From Synechococcus sp. M16CYN (GTDB lineage: Bacteria; Cyanobacteriota; Cyanobacteriia; PCC-6307; Cyanobiaceae), in assembly GCF_040371545.1 (NCBI RefSeq), contig NZ_AP029048.1, forward strand, positions 1 through 64,000: a stretch of 64,000 nucleotides of DNA, read 5' to 3'. The notes beneath the pieces were generated by a model. The model had not been told where the DNA came from. It ran no database searches and saw nothing but the letters and a program-made list of their open reading frames with translations. A program made the position numbers and the translations under genes. The stretch's first letter is position 1. Each line of letters opens with the position of its first letter. This document shows, piece after piece, positions 47,874 to 58,341 of the stretch.

Positions 47874-48620
47874 ATGACGGCCACGGCTCCCCCTAAGGAA
47901 ACAATTCTCGTGGTCGATGACGAGGCCTCGATAAGAAGGATTTTGGAAACCCGACTTTCGATGATCGGGTACAAGGTTGTTACGGCCTGTGATGGTACGG
48001 AGGCATTGGAGTTGTTCCCCAACTGCATGCCGGATCTAGTGGTGCTCGACGTGATGATGCCCAAGCTGGATGGCTACGGTGTCTGCCAAGAGATCCGTAA
48101 AGAATCAGATGTACCGATCGTGATGCTTACCGCACTCGGAGATGTAGCAGACCGGATCACCGGGCTTGAGCTGGGTGCCGACGACTATGTAGTCAAGCCC
48201 TTTAGCCCTAAGGAGCTCGAAGCGCGAATTCGCTGTGTTTTGCGCAGGGTGGAAAAAGAACAGATCGCAGGCATCCCTAATTCTGGAGTGATCCAGGTTT
48301 CAGACCTGAAAATTGACACCAACAAGCGACAAGTATTCCGCAACGATGAGCGTATCCGGCTCACCGGAATGGAATTTAGTCTGCTTGAACTTTTAGTAAG
48401 CCGTTCCGGAGAACCTTTTAACCGAGGTGAAATTCTCAAAGAAGTATGGGGATATACTCCCGAGCGCCATGTCGATACTCGTGTAGTGGACGTTCATATC
48501 TCTCGCCTTCGTTCCAAACTGGAAGATGATCCCGCTAACCCTGAGCTAATTCTCACAGCTCGCGGTACCGGATACTTATTCCAGCGCATAGTCGACTCCG
48601 TTGTTTCAGAAGAACCCTGA
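47874..48620 (+). CDS. rpaB: Response regulator RpaB
   Basis: OmpR-type response regulator (Ycf27), essential in cyanobacteria, which binds HLR1 elements to repress high-light genes and activate photosystem genes. Receiver: VVDDEASIRR, phosphoacceptor in LVVLDVMMPKLDG, and YVVKPFSPKELEARIRCVLRR. Winged helix: [58 protein letters not shown]. Length 248. The plsX gene follows about 100 bases later. The paralogue RpaA is about 6 kb upstream. Confidence 0.93.
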   Translation: MTATAPPKETILVVDDEASIRRILETRLSMIGYKVVTACDGTEALELFPNCMPDLVVLDVMMPKLDGYGVCQEIRKESDVPIVMLTALGDVADRITGLELGADDYVVKPFSPKELEARIRCVLRRVEKEQIAGIPNSGVIQVSDLKIDTNKRQVFRNDERIRLTGMEFSLLELLVSRSGEPFNRGEILKEVWGYTPERHVDTRVVDVHISRLRSKLEDDPANPELILTARGTGYLFQRIVDSVVSEEP

Positions 48621-48720
48621 TTCCTCCCCAGCCATTGAGCCTCGGAGCCAAGGCAACAGGCCACGGGTAATCCGCCGTCTTCTGATCTGGTACCGACGGA
48701 ATTCCACTGTGACAACAATT

Positions 48721-49896
48721 ATGGGCAGCGTAACCAACCCAGCTTCAACAGCTGGGAACGTTGCAGGGGCCGTCGCCAATAATGTCTTGCAGCCTCTAGT
48801 TTTTAATCCACTTCGACGTCTTCAGGGAGGACGTGACGAACACAATGAAAAGAAAATTCGAGATGAAGATCGTTTGTGGGTCGCTGTGGATGGCATGGGA
48901 GGGGATTACGCCCCAGGCCCCATTCTCGATGGGTGCTTGCAGGCCATTAAGCACCTACCTCTGAAAATACGTTTTGTTGGCGAACAAGACCAGATCCTTG
49001 CGGCAGCTCATGATTTGGAACTCGGACCGAGTCTAGAAGTCGCGCGAGCTGCTGGATATCTGGAATTAGTACCTAGTGGATCTTCTGTTGGCATGGACGA
49101 CGAAGCCACAGTCGTCCGCCGCAAACGCGATGCGAGTATCAACGTAGCTATGGACCTGGTAAAGAAAGGTCAGGCTCTGGCAGTGTATTCAGCTGGCAAC
49201 TCTGGAGCCGTCATGGCATCAGCAATCTTCCGCCTCGGACGTCTCAAGGGAATTGACCGCCCAGCAATTGGTGCATTATTGCCCACCAAAGACCCTGATC
49301 AACCGGTGCTTGTACTTGATGTGGGCGCCAATATGGATTGCAAACCCACCTACCTACATCAATTTGCTCTGCTCGGGAATATCTACAGCCGGGATGTGCT
49401 TCAGGTAATGCAACCTCGCGTTGGTCTACTCAACATTGGCGAAGAGGATTGCAAAGGCAATGAATTGTCCTTAAAAACCTACGAGCTGCTTAAATCAGAG
49501 TCCAGACTCCACTTTGCTGGGAATTGTGAGGGACGTGATGTACTGTCAGGCGAGTTTAACGTGGTGGTCTGTGATGGATTTACGGGAAACGTTCTGCTGA
49601 AGTTTCTCGAATCTGTCGCCAGCGTAATGTTGGAAGTCCTGCGAGCGGAGCTTCCTAGGGGACGTCGAGGTAAAGTAGGTTCCGCGTTTCTATACGGCAA
49701 CCTCCAACGAATCAAAAAACGTTTCGATCACGCTGAACATGGAGGTGCCCTCTTGCTTGGAGTGAACGGTATCACTGTGATTGGTCACGGCAGCAGTAAA
49801 TCTCTTTCGGTTGTGAATGCCTTAAGAATTGCTCATTACGCCGCAAGCCACGGCGTGATGGAGAATTTAGAGGCTCTGCAAAGCGGTTGTAATTGA
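48721..49896 (+). CDS. plsX: Phosphate acyltransferase PlsX
   Basis: Converts acyl-ACP to acyl-phosphate for phospholipid synthesis. VAVDGMGGDYAP begins the catalytic domain at about residue 58, with YSAGNSGAVMASAIF and the LLNIGEEDCKGNEL and CDGFTGNVLLKFLES segments. From the ATG at 48721 it has 391 residues, about 50 more than standard PlsX because of a Ser/Thr/Asn-rich N-terminal stretch; the frame even runs back to 48601. It overlaps fabH by four bases (TTGA) and heads a lipid-synthesis cluster plsX-fabH-fabD-plsC. Confidence 0.92.
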   Translation: MGSVTNPASTAGNVAGAVANNVLQPLVFNPLRRLQGGRDEHNEKKIRDEDRLWVAVDGMGGDYAPGPILDGCLQAIKHLPLKIRFVGEQDQILAAAHDLELGPSLEVARAAGYLELVPSGSSVGMDDEATVVRRKRDASINVAMDLVKKGQALAVYSAGNSGAVMASAIFRLGRLKGIDRPAIGALLPTKDPDQPVLVLDVGANMDCKPTYLHQFALLGNIYSRDVLQVMQPRVGLLNIGEEDCKGNELSLKTYELLKSESRLHFAGNCEGRDVLSGEFNVVVCDGFTGNVLLKFLESVASVMLEVLRAELPRGRRGKVGSAFLYGNLQRIKKRFDHAEHGGALLLGVNGITVIGHGSSKSLSVVNALRIAHYAASHGVMENLEALQSGCN

Positions 49897-50942
49897 CTGA
49901 CGACGCCTTGAATTCCACCGCTTTGGTCAAGCAACTCCAGAGCGCTAGCGGTGTGTTGCTCCGGGGGTGCGGGAGTGCCACGCCAGCTCGATCGATTAGC
50001 AATGACGAGCTAGGGAAGCGAGTAGAAACCAACGATGCATGGATCCGTAGCCGCACGGGAATTTCAGCCCGCCGGGTAGTGGGTTCGGAGGAGTCCCTTG
50101 CAGAACTCAGCGGTCTTGCTGCTGAACGAGCGCTAGCGATGGCGGACTGGCAGGCTGACAGCCTGGATCTAATCGTGCTAGCTACCTCGACACCGGACGA
50201 TCTCTTTGGATCAGCACCACGTCTTCAGGCTCGAATTGGAGCCGTAAATGCTGCAGCTTTTGATCTTACGGCTGCGTGCAGCGGTTTCTTGTTCGGTCTC
50301 GTCACCGCAGCCCAATACATCCGCAGCGGCGCAATGCGTCGAATCTTGGTAGTTGGGGCCGACCAACTCAGCCGCTGGGTAGACTGGGATGATAGGCGTT
50401 CCTGCGTACTATTTGGGGATGCTGCCGGAGCCTTGTTGCTCGAGGCATCTGACAATGGCCAAGATGACCTTGAGGGCTTTTTGCTGCGATCGGATGGCAG
50501 CCGTGGGGAGGTTCTGCAGCTTCCTCAGGTGAACGAAAGACGCGCCCTGATTGGAGGTGCTAGTCATCAATGCGGTGGATTTGAGCCAATCCAAATGAAT
50601 GGTCAAGAGGTTTACAAGTTCGCCGTTCGAGAAGTGCCCGCCATTCTGGATTCCCTTCTCCGCGCCACATCCACAAACACCGATTCCATTGACTGGCTAT
50701 TGTTACATCAGGCCAACCAACGTATCCTCGATGCTGTGGCTGAGCGCTTCAGCATGCCTAACGACAAGGTGCTCAGCAATCTGGCTGCCTATGGCAATAC
50801 GTCAGCTGCCACAATTGCCCTAATGTTGGACGAAGCCGTACGAGATGGCCGTATTCAAACGGGACATCGGATCGCTAGTAGCGGATTCGGAGCAGGACTG
50901 AGTTGGGGAGCTGCTCTTCTGCGTTGGAGCGGCCCCGCCTAA
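49893..50942 (+). CDS. fabH: Beta-ketoacyl-ACP synthase III
   Basis: Condenses acetyl-CoA with malonyl-ACP to begin fatty-acid synthesis. The catalytic triad is visible: Cys129 in LTAACSGF, His272 in LLHQANQRI and Asn302 in AYGNTSAA. The TTG start at 49893 overlaps the plsX stop; the first 20 residues are not part of the core domain, so a GTG at residue 20 is an alternative. Length 349. Confidence 0.94.
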   Translation: MTDDALNSTALVKQLQSASGVLLRGCGSATPARSISNDELGKRVETNDAWIRSRTGISARRVVGSEESLAELSGLAAERALAMADWQADSLDLIVLATSTPDDLFGSAPRLQARIGAVNAAAFDLTAACSGFLFGLVTAAQYIRSGAMRRILVVGADQLSRWVDWDDRRSCVLFGDAAGALLLEASDNGQDDLEGFLLRSDGSRGEVLQLPQVNERRALIGGASHQCGGFEPIQMNGQEVYKFAVREVPAILDSLLRATSTNTDSIDWLLLHQANQRILDAVAERFSMPNDKVLSNLAAYGNTSAATIALMLDEAVRDGRIQTGHRIASSGFGAGLSWGAALLRWSGPA

Positions 50943-50970
50943 AATCTGGCACTGTCCGCATCGGTCAACG

Positions 50971-51867
50971 ATGGCAATCGCCTGGGTGTTCCCTGGTCAG
51001 GGCTCGCAGAAGGTGGGCATGGCGGATCACTTGCTCAGTCTGAGTGGAGCCAGCGAGCGATTCGGTTTGGCATCAGAGCTTCTTGGACGTGATCTCCTCG
51101 CTATATGCCGAGGCGAAAGCGGTCGTGGGGAGGGTCCAAATGACCTCAACGACACCCGAAATACTCAACTCGCGTTATTCGTGGTCGAATCTCTCTTGGC
51201 CGACAGCTTGCTCCAGCAAGGGCGAACAGCCAAACTGGTTGCTGGCCATAGCTTAGGAGAACTAGTCGCTCTTTATGCCGGCGGTGCCTTCGACTTAGAA
51301 ACAGGGATCAAGTTGATGAAAATTCGTTCCGAACTGATGGCCAGCGCAGGTGGTGGTGCGATGACAGCGATAATCGGTTTTGATCGCAGTCAGCTCGAGG
51401 ACCTGGTGGCAACAACAGAAGGAGTTGCCATCGCTAACGATAACAGCGACACGCAAGTGGTAATTTCCGGTCTTCAAAGCGCTGTTGCTGCAGTGAGCAA
51501 TCAACTCACTTGTAAACGTGTTATTCCTCTCGTTGTCTCCGGAGCCTTTCATTCCCCCTTAATGGCAGAGGCTGCTGCGCATTTTTCCGACACACTCAAT
51601 GCCACAGCTTTCGGTGATACTCGTATGCCTGTTCTGAGCAACAGCAATCCTAGAGCAACAAACTCAGGAGACCTTCTAAAAGAGCGACTGAAGCAACAGA
51701 TGACGACGGGAGTGCGCTGGCGAGAAACAATGATAGAAATGACCGTGGAGGGAGTCGATACCCTTGTCGAAATCGGTCCCGGCAATATTCTTAGTGGATT
51801 AGCTAAGCGCAGTATGAAGGGGGTGACCGCAACACAGATCAGCTCAGCGGGCGATCTCGGCCAATGA
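50971..51867 (+). CDS. fabD: Malonyl-CoA:ACP transacylase
   Basis: Loads malonyl groups on ACP. VFPGQGSQKVGM at the start, GHSLGE with the nucleophile Ser94 and the partner His194 in SGAFHSPLM; the ATIG-like IEIGPGNILSGL closes the domain. Length 298. ATG start 28 bases after fabH; its end overlaps plsC as ATGA. Confidence 0.95.
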   Translation: MAIAWVFPGQGSQKVGMADHLLSLSGASERFGLASELLGRDLLAICRGESGRGEGPNDLNDTRNTQLALFVVESLLADSLLQQGRTAKLVAGHSLGELVALYAGGAFDLETGIKLMKIRSELMASAGGGAMTAIIGFDRSQLEDLVATTEGVAIANDNSDTQVVISGLQSAVAAVSNQLTCKRVIPLVVSGAFHSPLMAEAAAHFSDTLNATAFGDTRMPVLSNSNPRATNSGDLLKERLKQQMTTGVRWRETMIEMTVEGVDTLVEIGPGNILSGLAKRSMKGVTATQISSAGDLGQ

Positions 51868-52523
51868 GCGCCGGTAACCTGATTTCACGCAATACCTCGC
51901 GGCCGGGCCTCACCTATCAGCTTGTGAGCAAGTTGTTGGTATTTCCAATTTTTCGCGGGCTCTTCCGCGGATCGACCGAAGGTAAATCCAATGTCCCCCA
52001 GCAGGGCGCTCTGGTTGTGGCTGCGAACCATGGCTCTCACTTAGATCCTCCGATACTGGGGCATGCTTTGGGACGACCCGTAGCATTTATGGCCAAAGCG
52101 GAATTATTCGATGTTCCGCTGCTTGTGCTTCTCATTCGATCGCTCGGAGCCTATCCCGTGCGCCGGGGTGCTAGCGATAGAAATGCGATTCGAACAGCCA
52201 CAGCCACACTGAACGCAGGATGGGCCACAGGGGTGTTTCTGGATGGCACTAGGCAGCCAAATGGCCGCGTGAATGCTCCTCTACCAGGAGCTGCGTTGCT
52301 AGCAGCGCGCAGCGGAGCGCCACTACTTCCGGTAGCCATTCTCAACAGCCACCGCGCTCTGGGAAGCCGTCAGTTTTGGCCTCGTTTAGTGCCAATCCAA
52401 CTGCGTATTGGCACTCCCATCCCGCCGCCAATTAGCCGTCGTCGGGTTGACCTCGACGCTACGACAGCCTTGCTTCAAGAACGCATCAATGCACTGCTCG
52501 ATCAGGGTCTACACCGTACCTAA
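51864..52523 (+). CDS. plsC: 1-acyl-sn-glycerol-3-phosphate acyltransferase
   Basis: Adds the second acyl chain to make phosphatidic acid. The acceptor/catalytic motif NHGSHLD gives His56 and Asp61 (H-x4-D); a FLDGTR motif (usual FPEGTR) and a PLLPVAI strand follow. Length 219. The ATG overlaps the fabD stop; together with plsX, fabH and fabD this makes a complete gene set from acyl start to phosphatidic acid. Confidence 0.9.
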   Translation: MSAGNLISRNTSRPGLTYQLVSKLLVFPIFRGLFRGSTEGKSNVPQQGALVVAANHGSHLDPPILGHALGRPVAFMAKAELFDVPLLVLLIRSLGAYPVRRGASDRNAIRTATATLNAGWATGVFLDGTRQPNGRVNAPLPGAALLAARSGAPLLPVAILNSHRALGSRQFWPRLVPIQLRIGTPIPPPISRRRVDLDATTALLQERINALLDQGLHRT

Positions 52524-52566
52524 GTAGGAACCACAATGGAGATTTAGAGCCAGCAATATTATCCAA

Positions 52567-52800
52567 TATCCAAACCGAAAATTAATAATTTCAGCTAATC
52601 ACTCACCAGCAAAAATAAGCGTAGTTTATGTATCAAGTCTGGTCCTATATATTTCGGATTCGTATATTTAATAAAAATACGGCTATCCAAACCGAAAATT
52701 AATAATTTCAGCTAATCACTCACCAGCAAAAATAAGCGTAGTTTATGTATCAAGTCTGGTCCTATATATTTCGGATTCGTATATTTAATAAAAATACGGC
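52567..52800. repeat. Perfect tandem duplication, 2 x 117 bp
   Basis: The unit beginning TATCCAAACCGAAAATTAAT at 52567 is repeated exactly from 52684, each copy being 117 bases and ending AATACGGC (52683 and 52800). I compared both copies base by base and found no difference; the flanks differ. It lies in the AT-rich gap between plsC and tsaB and covers no supported gene. The identity implies a very recent duplication. Confidence 0.95.
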
Positions 52801-52872
52801 CTGAAAATGTCAGCTTCGATACAAATAAACGGACCAAGAATCGAGCCCTTATTCTTAATGTTACCCTCGCTC

Positions 52873-53496
52873 TCAGCTCGTGCCAACCGGAGAGAAGGGA
52901 TAGATCGGCAGTACACTGGACCAAGTTAGAATCTGACCGCGAGTCTGAGATTGACGTAGAAGCTCTAGCAGACGGAAAACATCTGCCGCCACATCCTCCG
53001 CAGCTTGCACAACAGGACTTATCCTGCGGCCTTCAATCACCAAATGAGGCGCTTCAATCTCTTCAACGTCATCCTCATCAAAAGCGTAGAAACCGGCCAC
53101 CAAGCCACGACGCGATAACTGCCGAGCGATCCAAAACCGCTGGCCTTGCTGGTCAGCAGGTAGGCGGTGGTGCAAACGTGCAGCCATTAACGCAAAACTA
53201 CTTACCCCTAACAAAGGACAATTCAGTTGCTCTGCCAAAGTTCTGGCCATCACAACCGACAAACGAGTCCCTGTGAATCCTCCAGGACCGGTCGCTACGG
53301 CAAGGCCTTTAAGAGCAGACCAACGCTCGCACGGCAATATCGTGTTGACACGAGTGATCAAGGTATTGGACAGACCACGACCGTCATTAAATACCGCCAC
53401 GCGCTGGATGTCGGCCACAGACTCAGGATCTTGCACTGCTACACCAAAATGTTCTGTAGAGCTATGCAGTGCCATCAAGACCGGTGTTTCGCTCAC
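52873..53496 (-). CDS. tsaB: tRNA threonylcarbamoyladenosine biosynthesis protein TsaB
   Basis: Partner of TsaD in making t6A37 in ANN-decoding tRNAs. The ASKHA-fold signature is visible: LMALHSSTEHFGVAV, DGRGLSNTLI and VATGPGGFTGTRLSVVMARTLAEQL. Length 207. GTG start overlaps the ycf34 stop (GTGA), so it is coupled to ycf34. The 117-bp repeat lies just downstream. Confidence 0.9.
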   Translation of the reverse strand: MSETPVLMALHSSTEHFGVAVQDPESVADIQRVAVFNDGRGLSNTLITRVNTILPCERWSALKGLAVATGPGGFTGTRLSVVMARTLAEQLNCPLLGVSSFALMAARLHHRLPADQQGQRFWIARQLSRRGLVAGFYAFDEDDVEEIEAPHLVIEGRRISPVVQAAEDVAADVFRLLELLRQSQTRGQILTWSSVLPIYPFSPVGTS

Positions 53497-53744
53497 GTAG
53501 GCACCGCCTCACCAGGACGTAGACGCTGCCAGCGGCCAGCATCCAACTCGAAGCTTTCACAAGCCCGTACGTCCCACTCTACACCGACCTGGCCACTGGG
53601 TAGATCCATCACAGAGACGTAAATTTTAGGGGCTTTAGGCTCTAGATCTGGATCCACAGAAAGATGGGCGGCTCCATGTTGTCGCTCGACCGCATGATAG
53701 GCCCGACATCGCTCGACCCAGCGACAATTAACGCAGATACACAT
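53493..53744 (-). CDS. ycf34: Ycf34 family protein
   Basis: Small protein conserved in cyanobacteria and some algal plastids, reported to bind an iron-sulfur cluster. The N-terminal cysteines C2, C4, C7 and C13 (MCICVNCRWVERC) are intact, followed by SVDPDLEPKAPKIYVSV and EWDVRACESF. Length 83. Its ATG and the start of the divergent CCA-adding enzyme share one CATG. Confidence 0.9.
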   Translation of the reverse strand: MCICVNCRWVERCRAYHAVERQHGAAHLSVDPDLEPKAPKIYVSVMDLPSGQVGVEWDVRACESFELDAGRWQRLRPGEAVPT

Positions 53745-54960
53745 GCCTTCCGAGACCTTTCAGAAGGACCGCATTCTGATAAATGACTTTACTCCTGACG
53801 AGCAAGTACGTGTTCTGCTGGCACGACTCACACCAGAATGCTGGCCTATCGCATGCGAGTCACTCCCAAGAGGAACAGCCCTCGTGGGAGGCGCAATCCG
53901 TGACGCTCTGCTCGGTCGGCAAAGTAACCATACCGATTTGGACTTTGTAGTACCGGCTGACGCCCTCAGGCACACGCAACATCTTGCGCGAACTTTCGGA
54001 GGCACATGTGTGGTACTGGATGGGGACAGAGACACAGCACGTCTCATCCTTAAGGGATGGACGATCGACTTAGCAAGCCAAGAAGGTATGTCGTTGGAAG
54101 AGGATCTCTGGAGACGGGACTACAGTCTTAACGCCATCGCCTTGGGTATACAACCATTCGGCTCACTGTGCGATCCAACCGGTGGTATTCACGATCTACA
54201 AAAGAGACGTCTCCGCGCTATTTGCGAAAGCAATCTCGTCGATGATCCACTGCGACTCTTACGTGGTCTACGGCTGTTGGCGGAGATTTCTCTGGTATTA
54301 GACACCGATACAGCGCTTTGGATTCAACGGCACCGTCAAGCTCTGGCAAAATCAGCGCCGGAACGAATCTTAAGCGAATTACAACTTCTTGTGAAAGGTG
54401 CTTACGCCGATCAAGTTCTTCAACAACTTGACCAGTTTCAGTTGTTAGAACCATGGGCGGCTACTACACCAAACCCCACCCAAAATCAAGCTGAATGCTT
54501 AAGCGATGGAGAGACAGCAACAGCTCTTCCTTTGGCACGTCTCACAGGTTTGATCAGTGATGATGGGCTTAAACGATTACGCGCCAGTAAGATGCTGCGT
54601 CACCGCTGCGCGCGTTTACGCTACTGGGTTGAGCGAACTGCTGGACAGCCCGATTCCTTAGGAGAGGAAGAACGGTTGCGACTCCATCAAGATCTCGAAA
54701 AAGATTTGGCAGCCCTGATTCTTTGGCTACCACCTCAAATGCAACCACAGTGGCTGAAACGTTGGCGGGATACAAACGATCCACTCTTTCACCCAATCAT
54801 GCCTCTCAATGGAGTCACACTAAAAAGGGAACTGGGGCTTGAACCAGGACCGAAAATGGGGCAGGTTCTGGCCCACCTTTGTCTTGAACGAGCTTTTGGT
54901 CGAATCCATAGTCGTGATGAAGCTCTCCAAACTGCCCGACAGTTTCTACGACAGAATTGA
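53743..54960 (+). CDS. CCA tRNA nucleotidyltransferase family protein
   Basis: Class II nucleotidyltransferase that adds or repairs the CCA end of tRNAs (polyA-polymerase head domain). The RGTALVGGAIRDALLGR motif is followed by HTDLDFVVP (metal-binding Asp pair), ERDYSLN-like RRDYSLNAIALG and DDPLRLLRGLRLLAE of the neck. The 405-residue length fits. The ATG at 53743 overlaps the divergent ycf34 start. tRNA-Asn in this window lacks an encoded CCA, so such an enzyme is needed; whether it adds all of CCA or only part cannot be told. Confidence 0.9.
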   Translation: MPSETFQKDRILINDFTPDEQVRVLLARLTPECWPIACESLPRGTALVGGAIRDALLGRQSNHTDLDFVVPADALRHTQHLARTFGGTCVVLDGDRDTARLILKGWTIDLASQEGMSLEEDLWRRDYSLNAIALGIQPFGSLCDPTGGIHDLQKRRLRAICESNLVDDPLRLLRGLRLLAEISLVLDTDTALWIQRHRQALAKSAPERILSELQLLVKGAYADQVLQQLDQFQLLEPWAATTPNPTQNQAECLSDGETATALPLARLTGLISDDGLKRLRASKMLRHRCARLRYWVERTAGQPDSLGEEERLRLHQDLEKDLAALILWLPPQMQPQWLKRWRDTNDPLFHPIMPLNGVTLKRELGLEPGPKMGQVLAHLCLERAFGRIHSRDEALQTARQFLRQN

Positions 54961-55030
54961 GGCAGTATGTGATTAACTTTACTTGTGTCAGCGATGACAG
55001 TCAGACACCGACAGATCGCCTATTTCTCCT

Positions 55031-55468
55031 ATGAGCATTCGCCTGTACATCGGCAATTTGCCGCAGACCTTCAATGAGGAGGAGCTTACTGCTCTTCTTA
55101 GAGGGATTGGGGAGGGGATCTGGTTTAAGTCGGTACTGGATCGAGATACCGGCGACTGTCGTGGTTTTGGCTTCGCTAATGTCGAGGATCCGAAGGTTGC
55201 CGACGCTGTAATTGAACAACTTAATGGTAAAGATTTCGGTGGCAGCTTTTTACGAGTTGAGCGCTCTGAACGCCGCGATTCAGGTACCAGCAATCGCCGT
55301 AGAGGTAGCTCTGCGCCGATGGGTGCCGGTCAGCCTCAAGTAGCTCGTAAAGCAGCGAATAAGGTGGTGCATAGCGATGCACCAAACGAAAGCGCGCCAG
55401 ACCCACGCTGGGCAGGCGAACTCGCCAGGTTGAAAGATCTGCTGGGAAACCAAAAAACAGCAGTCTGA
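55031..55468 (+). CDS. RRM-type RNA-binding protein
   Basis: Cyanobacterial RNA-recognition-motif protein, typical of cold-regulated Rbp proteins. RNP2 LYIGNL at residues about 5-10 and RNP1 RGFGFANV at about 44-51 are intact. Residues 80-145 form an Arg/Gly/Ser-rich and Ala-rich tail, ending in a short amphipathic helix (RWAGELARLKDLLGN). Length 145. ATG start; followed by a hairpin terminator. Confidence 0.92.
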   Translation: MSIRLYIGNLPQTFNEEELTALLRGIGEGIWFKSVLDRDTGDCRGFGFANVEDPKVADAVIEQLNGKDFGGSFLRVERSERRDSGTSNRRRGSSAPMGAGQPQVARKAANKVVHSDAPNESAPDPRWAGELARLKDLLGNQKTAV

Positions 55469-55500
55469 TTAACCAAGGTCACTTAACCACTAGTCCTCAT

Positions 55501-55530
55501 CTGGCGGAGTAAATAAGCACCGCCAGTCTT
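55501..55530 (+). terminator. Terminator after the RRM gene
   Basis: A perfect 7-bp stem CTGGCGG/CCGCCAG with a 12-base loop, then TCTT. It ends the RRM transcript. Confidence 0.7.
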
Positions 55531-55535
55531 GTTAT

Positions 55536-55566
55536 CAAGTACTTGTTCAGTTTTAGCAAGTACTTG
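55536..55566. repeat. Two copies of palindrome CAAGTACTTG, 21 bp apart
   Basis: The self-complementary 10-mer CAAGTACTTG occurs at 55536-55545 and 55557-55566, start-to-start distance 21 bases (two helical turns), between the convergent RRM and crtB genes. The pair can also fold as one hairpin with 10-bp stem and 11-base loop. Confidence 0.8.
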
Positions 55567-55578
55567 CTAGCCTAATTG

Positions 55579-56487
55579 TTAGCGAGATTGTGCCAGTACA
55601 AGTGAATGGGGCAAATCGAGCAACTTATTGAACCTTCCCACGTAGGCGCGTCTATGAAATACGTCGTAATCGATTCGTTCGATGGCGTCAAGAATACCTC
55701 GGTATAGTCGAAGTGATGTCCAAACTGGCCAACGGGCATCACCTGAAAGCCAACGCACACCAGCTTCGGAACGAGCAAACCACTCCCGTGCCCGTTGCAG
55801 CTGGAAAGCCATCAACTCGCGCCAAGCGTCATTGAGTCGACCCTCCATGAAGTCGGCCTCAGAGTAACCGAAGCGCTCAAAATCCTCTTGGGGGAGGTAA
55901 ATGCGTCCACGGTCGCGATCTTCACCAACATCACGAAGGATGTTGGTGAGTTGATTAGCAATTCCAAGCGCTACAGCCGCATCAGACGTGTCTGGTCTGT
56001 CACTCCAAGGAGCTGATGTATAAGCTTGATCAACACCCATCACGCCTTGGGTCATTAGCCCAACAGTGCCCGCAACGCGATAGCAATAAAGCTTCAAATC
56101 CTCAAATTTCGGATAGCGAGTCCATGTGAGATCCATGCGCTGACCCTCAATCATGTCGAGATAGGGCTGAATGTCCTGGGGGAAGCGCTCCAGCGTGTCT
56201 GCCATGACGGCATCCAGATCATTCGACACACGTCCATTGAATAGGTCACGGGTCTGCTGTTCCCACCGATCCAGACGCTCAGTCAGCTCTTCAATAGAAC
56301 AAGCCTGCGCTTCTGCACCATCCATTAATTCATCGGTACGACGACACCAAACGTAAATTGCCCAAATTGCCCGACGCTTATGAATAGGTAACAACAACGT
56401 ACCCAGATAGAACGTTTTGGCCCACCTGGCTGTCTCACGACGACAAACCTCAAAAGCACCGTCGAGATCTCTGGCTGCGAGAGACAT
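55579..56487 (-). CDS. crtB: Phytoene synthase
   Basis: Condenses two geranylgeranyl-diphosphate molecules to phytoene, the first committed step of carotenoid synthesis. The two Mg-binding Asp motifs are present: RRTDELMDG and NQLTNILRDVGEDRDRGRIYLP. Other marks are TFYLGTLLLPIHKRRAIWAIYVWCR. The ATG at 56487 gives 302 residues (a GTG one codon before is also possible). It follows pds by three bases, so the two form an operon. Downstream are the palindromic repeats and the RRM terminator in the opposite direction. Confidence 0.95.
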   Translation of the reverse strand: MSLAARDLDGAFEVCRRETARWAKTFYLGTLLLPIHKRRAIWAIYVWCRRTDELMDGAEAQACSIEELTERLDRWEQQTRDLFNGRVSNDLDAVMADTLERFPQDIQPYLDMIEGQRMDLTWTRYPKFEDLKLYCYRVAGTVGLMTQGVMGVDQAYTSAPWSDRPDTSDAAVALGIANQLTNILRDVGEDRDRGRIYLPQEDFERFGYSEADFMEGRLNDAWRELMAFQLQRAREWFARSEAGVRWLSGDARWPVWTSLRLYRGILDAIERIDYDVFHRRAYVGRFNKLLDLPHSLVLAQSR

Positions 56488-56490
56488 CAC

Positions 56491-57930
<1,440 letters not shown>

Positions 57931-57993
57931 TCAACCTTAAAAGAGTCTTCTTCTCAATCGCTTCTTAAGCTCAAGAATCGACTCTGATGCAAT

Positions 57994-58341
57994 ATGGCCG
58001 ACACCCTGCTGAAGTGTGCAACCCGACATGTGCGCTTGTTCACCGCCCGAGTGGAACAGGAAGAGCTAATACCAAGTCCAGATCAACTTACGTTGGACCT
58101 TGACCCCGATAATGAGTTCATCTGGAATGAAGGTGCCATCAATCAAGTGCAACAGCATTTCCAGCAACTTGTGGAGACTGCCGCGGGAAGCGAACTCAGC
58201 GATTACGTCTTACGTCGTATTGGTACTGAACTTGAAGGATCTATTCGTCGGCTGCTGCAAAACGGAGAGCTTAGCTACAACCCAGAAGCTCGTGTTCAGA
58301 ACTTTTCTATGGGTCTACCACGTACTCCTGAGTTGCTGTGA
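57994..58341 (+). CDS. ndhM: NAD(P)H-quinone oxidoreductase subunit M
   Basis: Peripheral NDH-1 subunit. The family region [43 protein letters not shown] and the C-terminal [20 protein letters not shown] are diagnostic. Length 115. ATG start. Its end overlaps the DUF3172 GTG start by four bases (GTGA), so they are coupled. Confidence 0.93.
   Translation: MADTLLKCATRHVRLFTARVEQEELIPSPDQLTLDLDPDNEFIWNEGAINQVQQHFQQLVETAAGSELSDYVLRRIGTELEGSIRRLLQNGELSYNPEARVQNFSMGLPRTPELL

Noticed and set aside
48601-48720. N-terminal extension of plsX by 40 codons
   Set aside because: The segment directly follows the rpaB stop, is Arg/Pro/Ser-rich and not part of the PlsX fold; the ATG at 48721 is more plausible.
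52712-52924. 70-codon minus-strand frame over the 117 bp repeat and the end of tsaB
   Set aside because: It arises from the repeat and the antisense-shifted end of tsaB; no ribosome binding site or family match.
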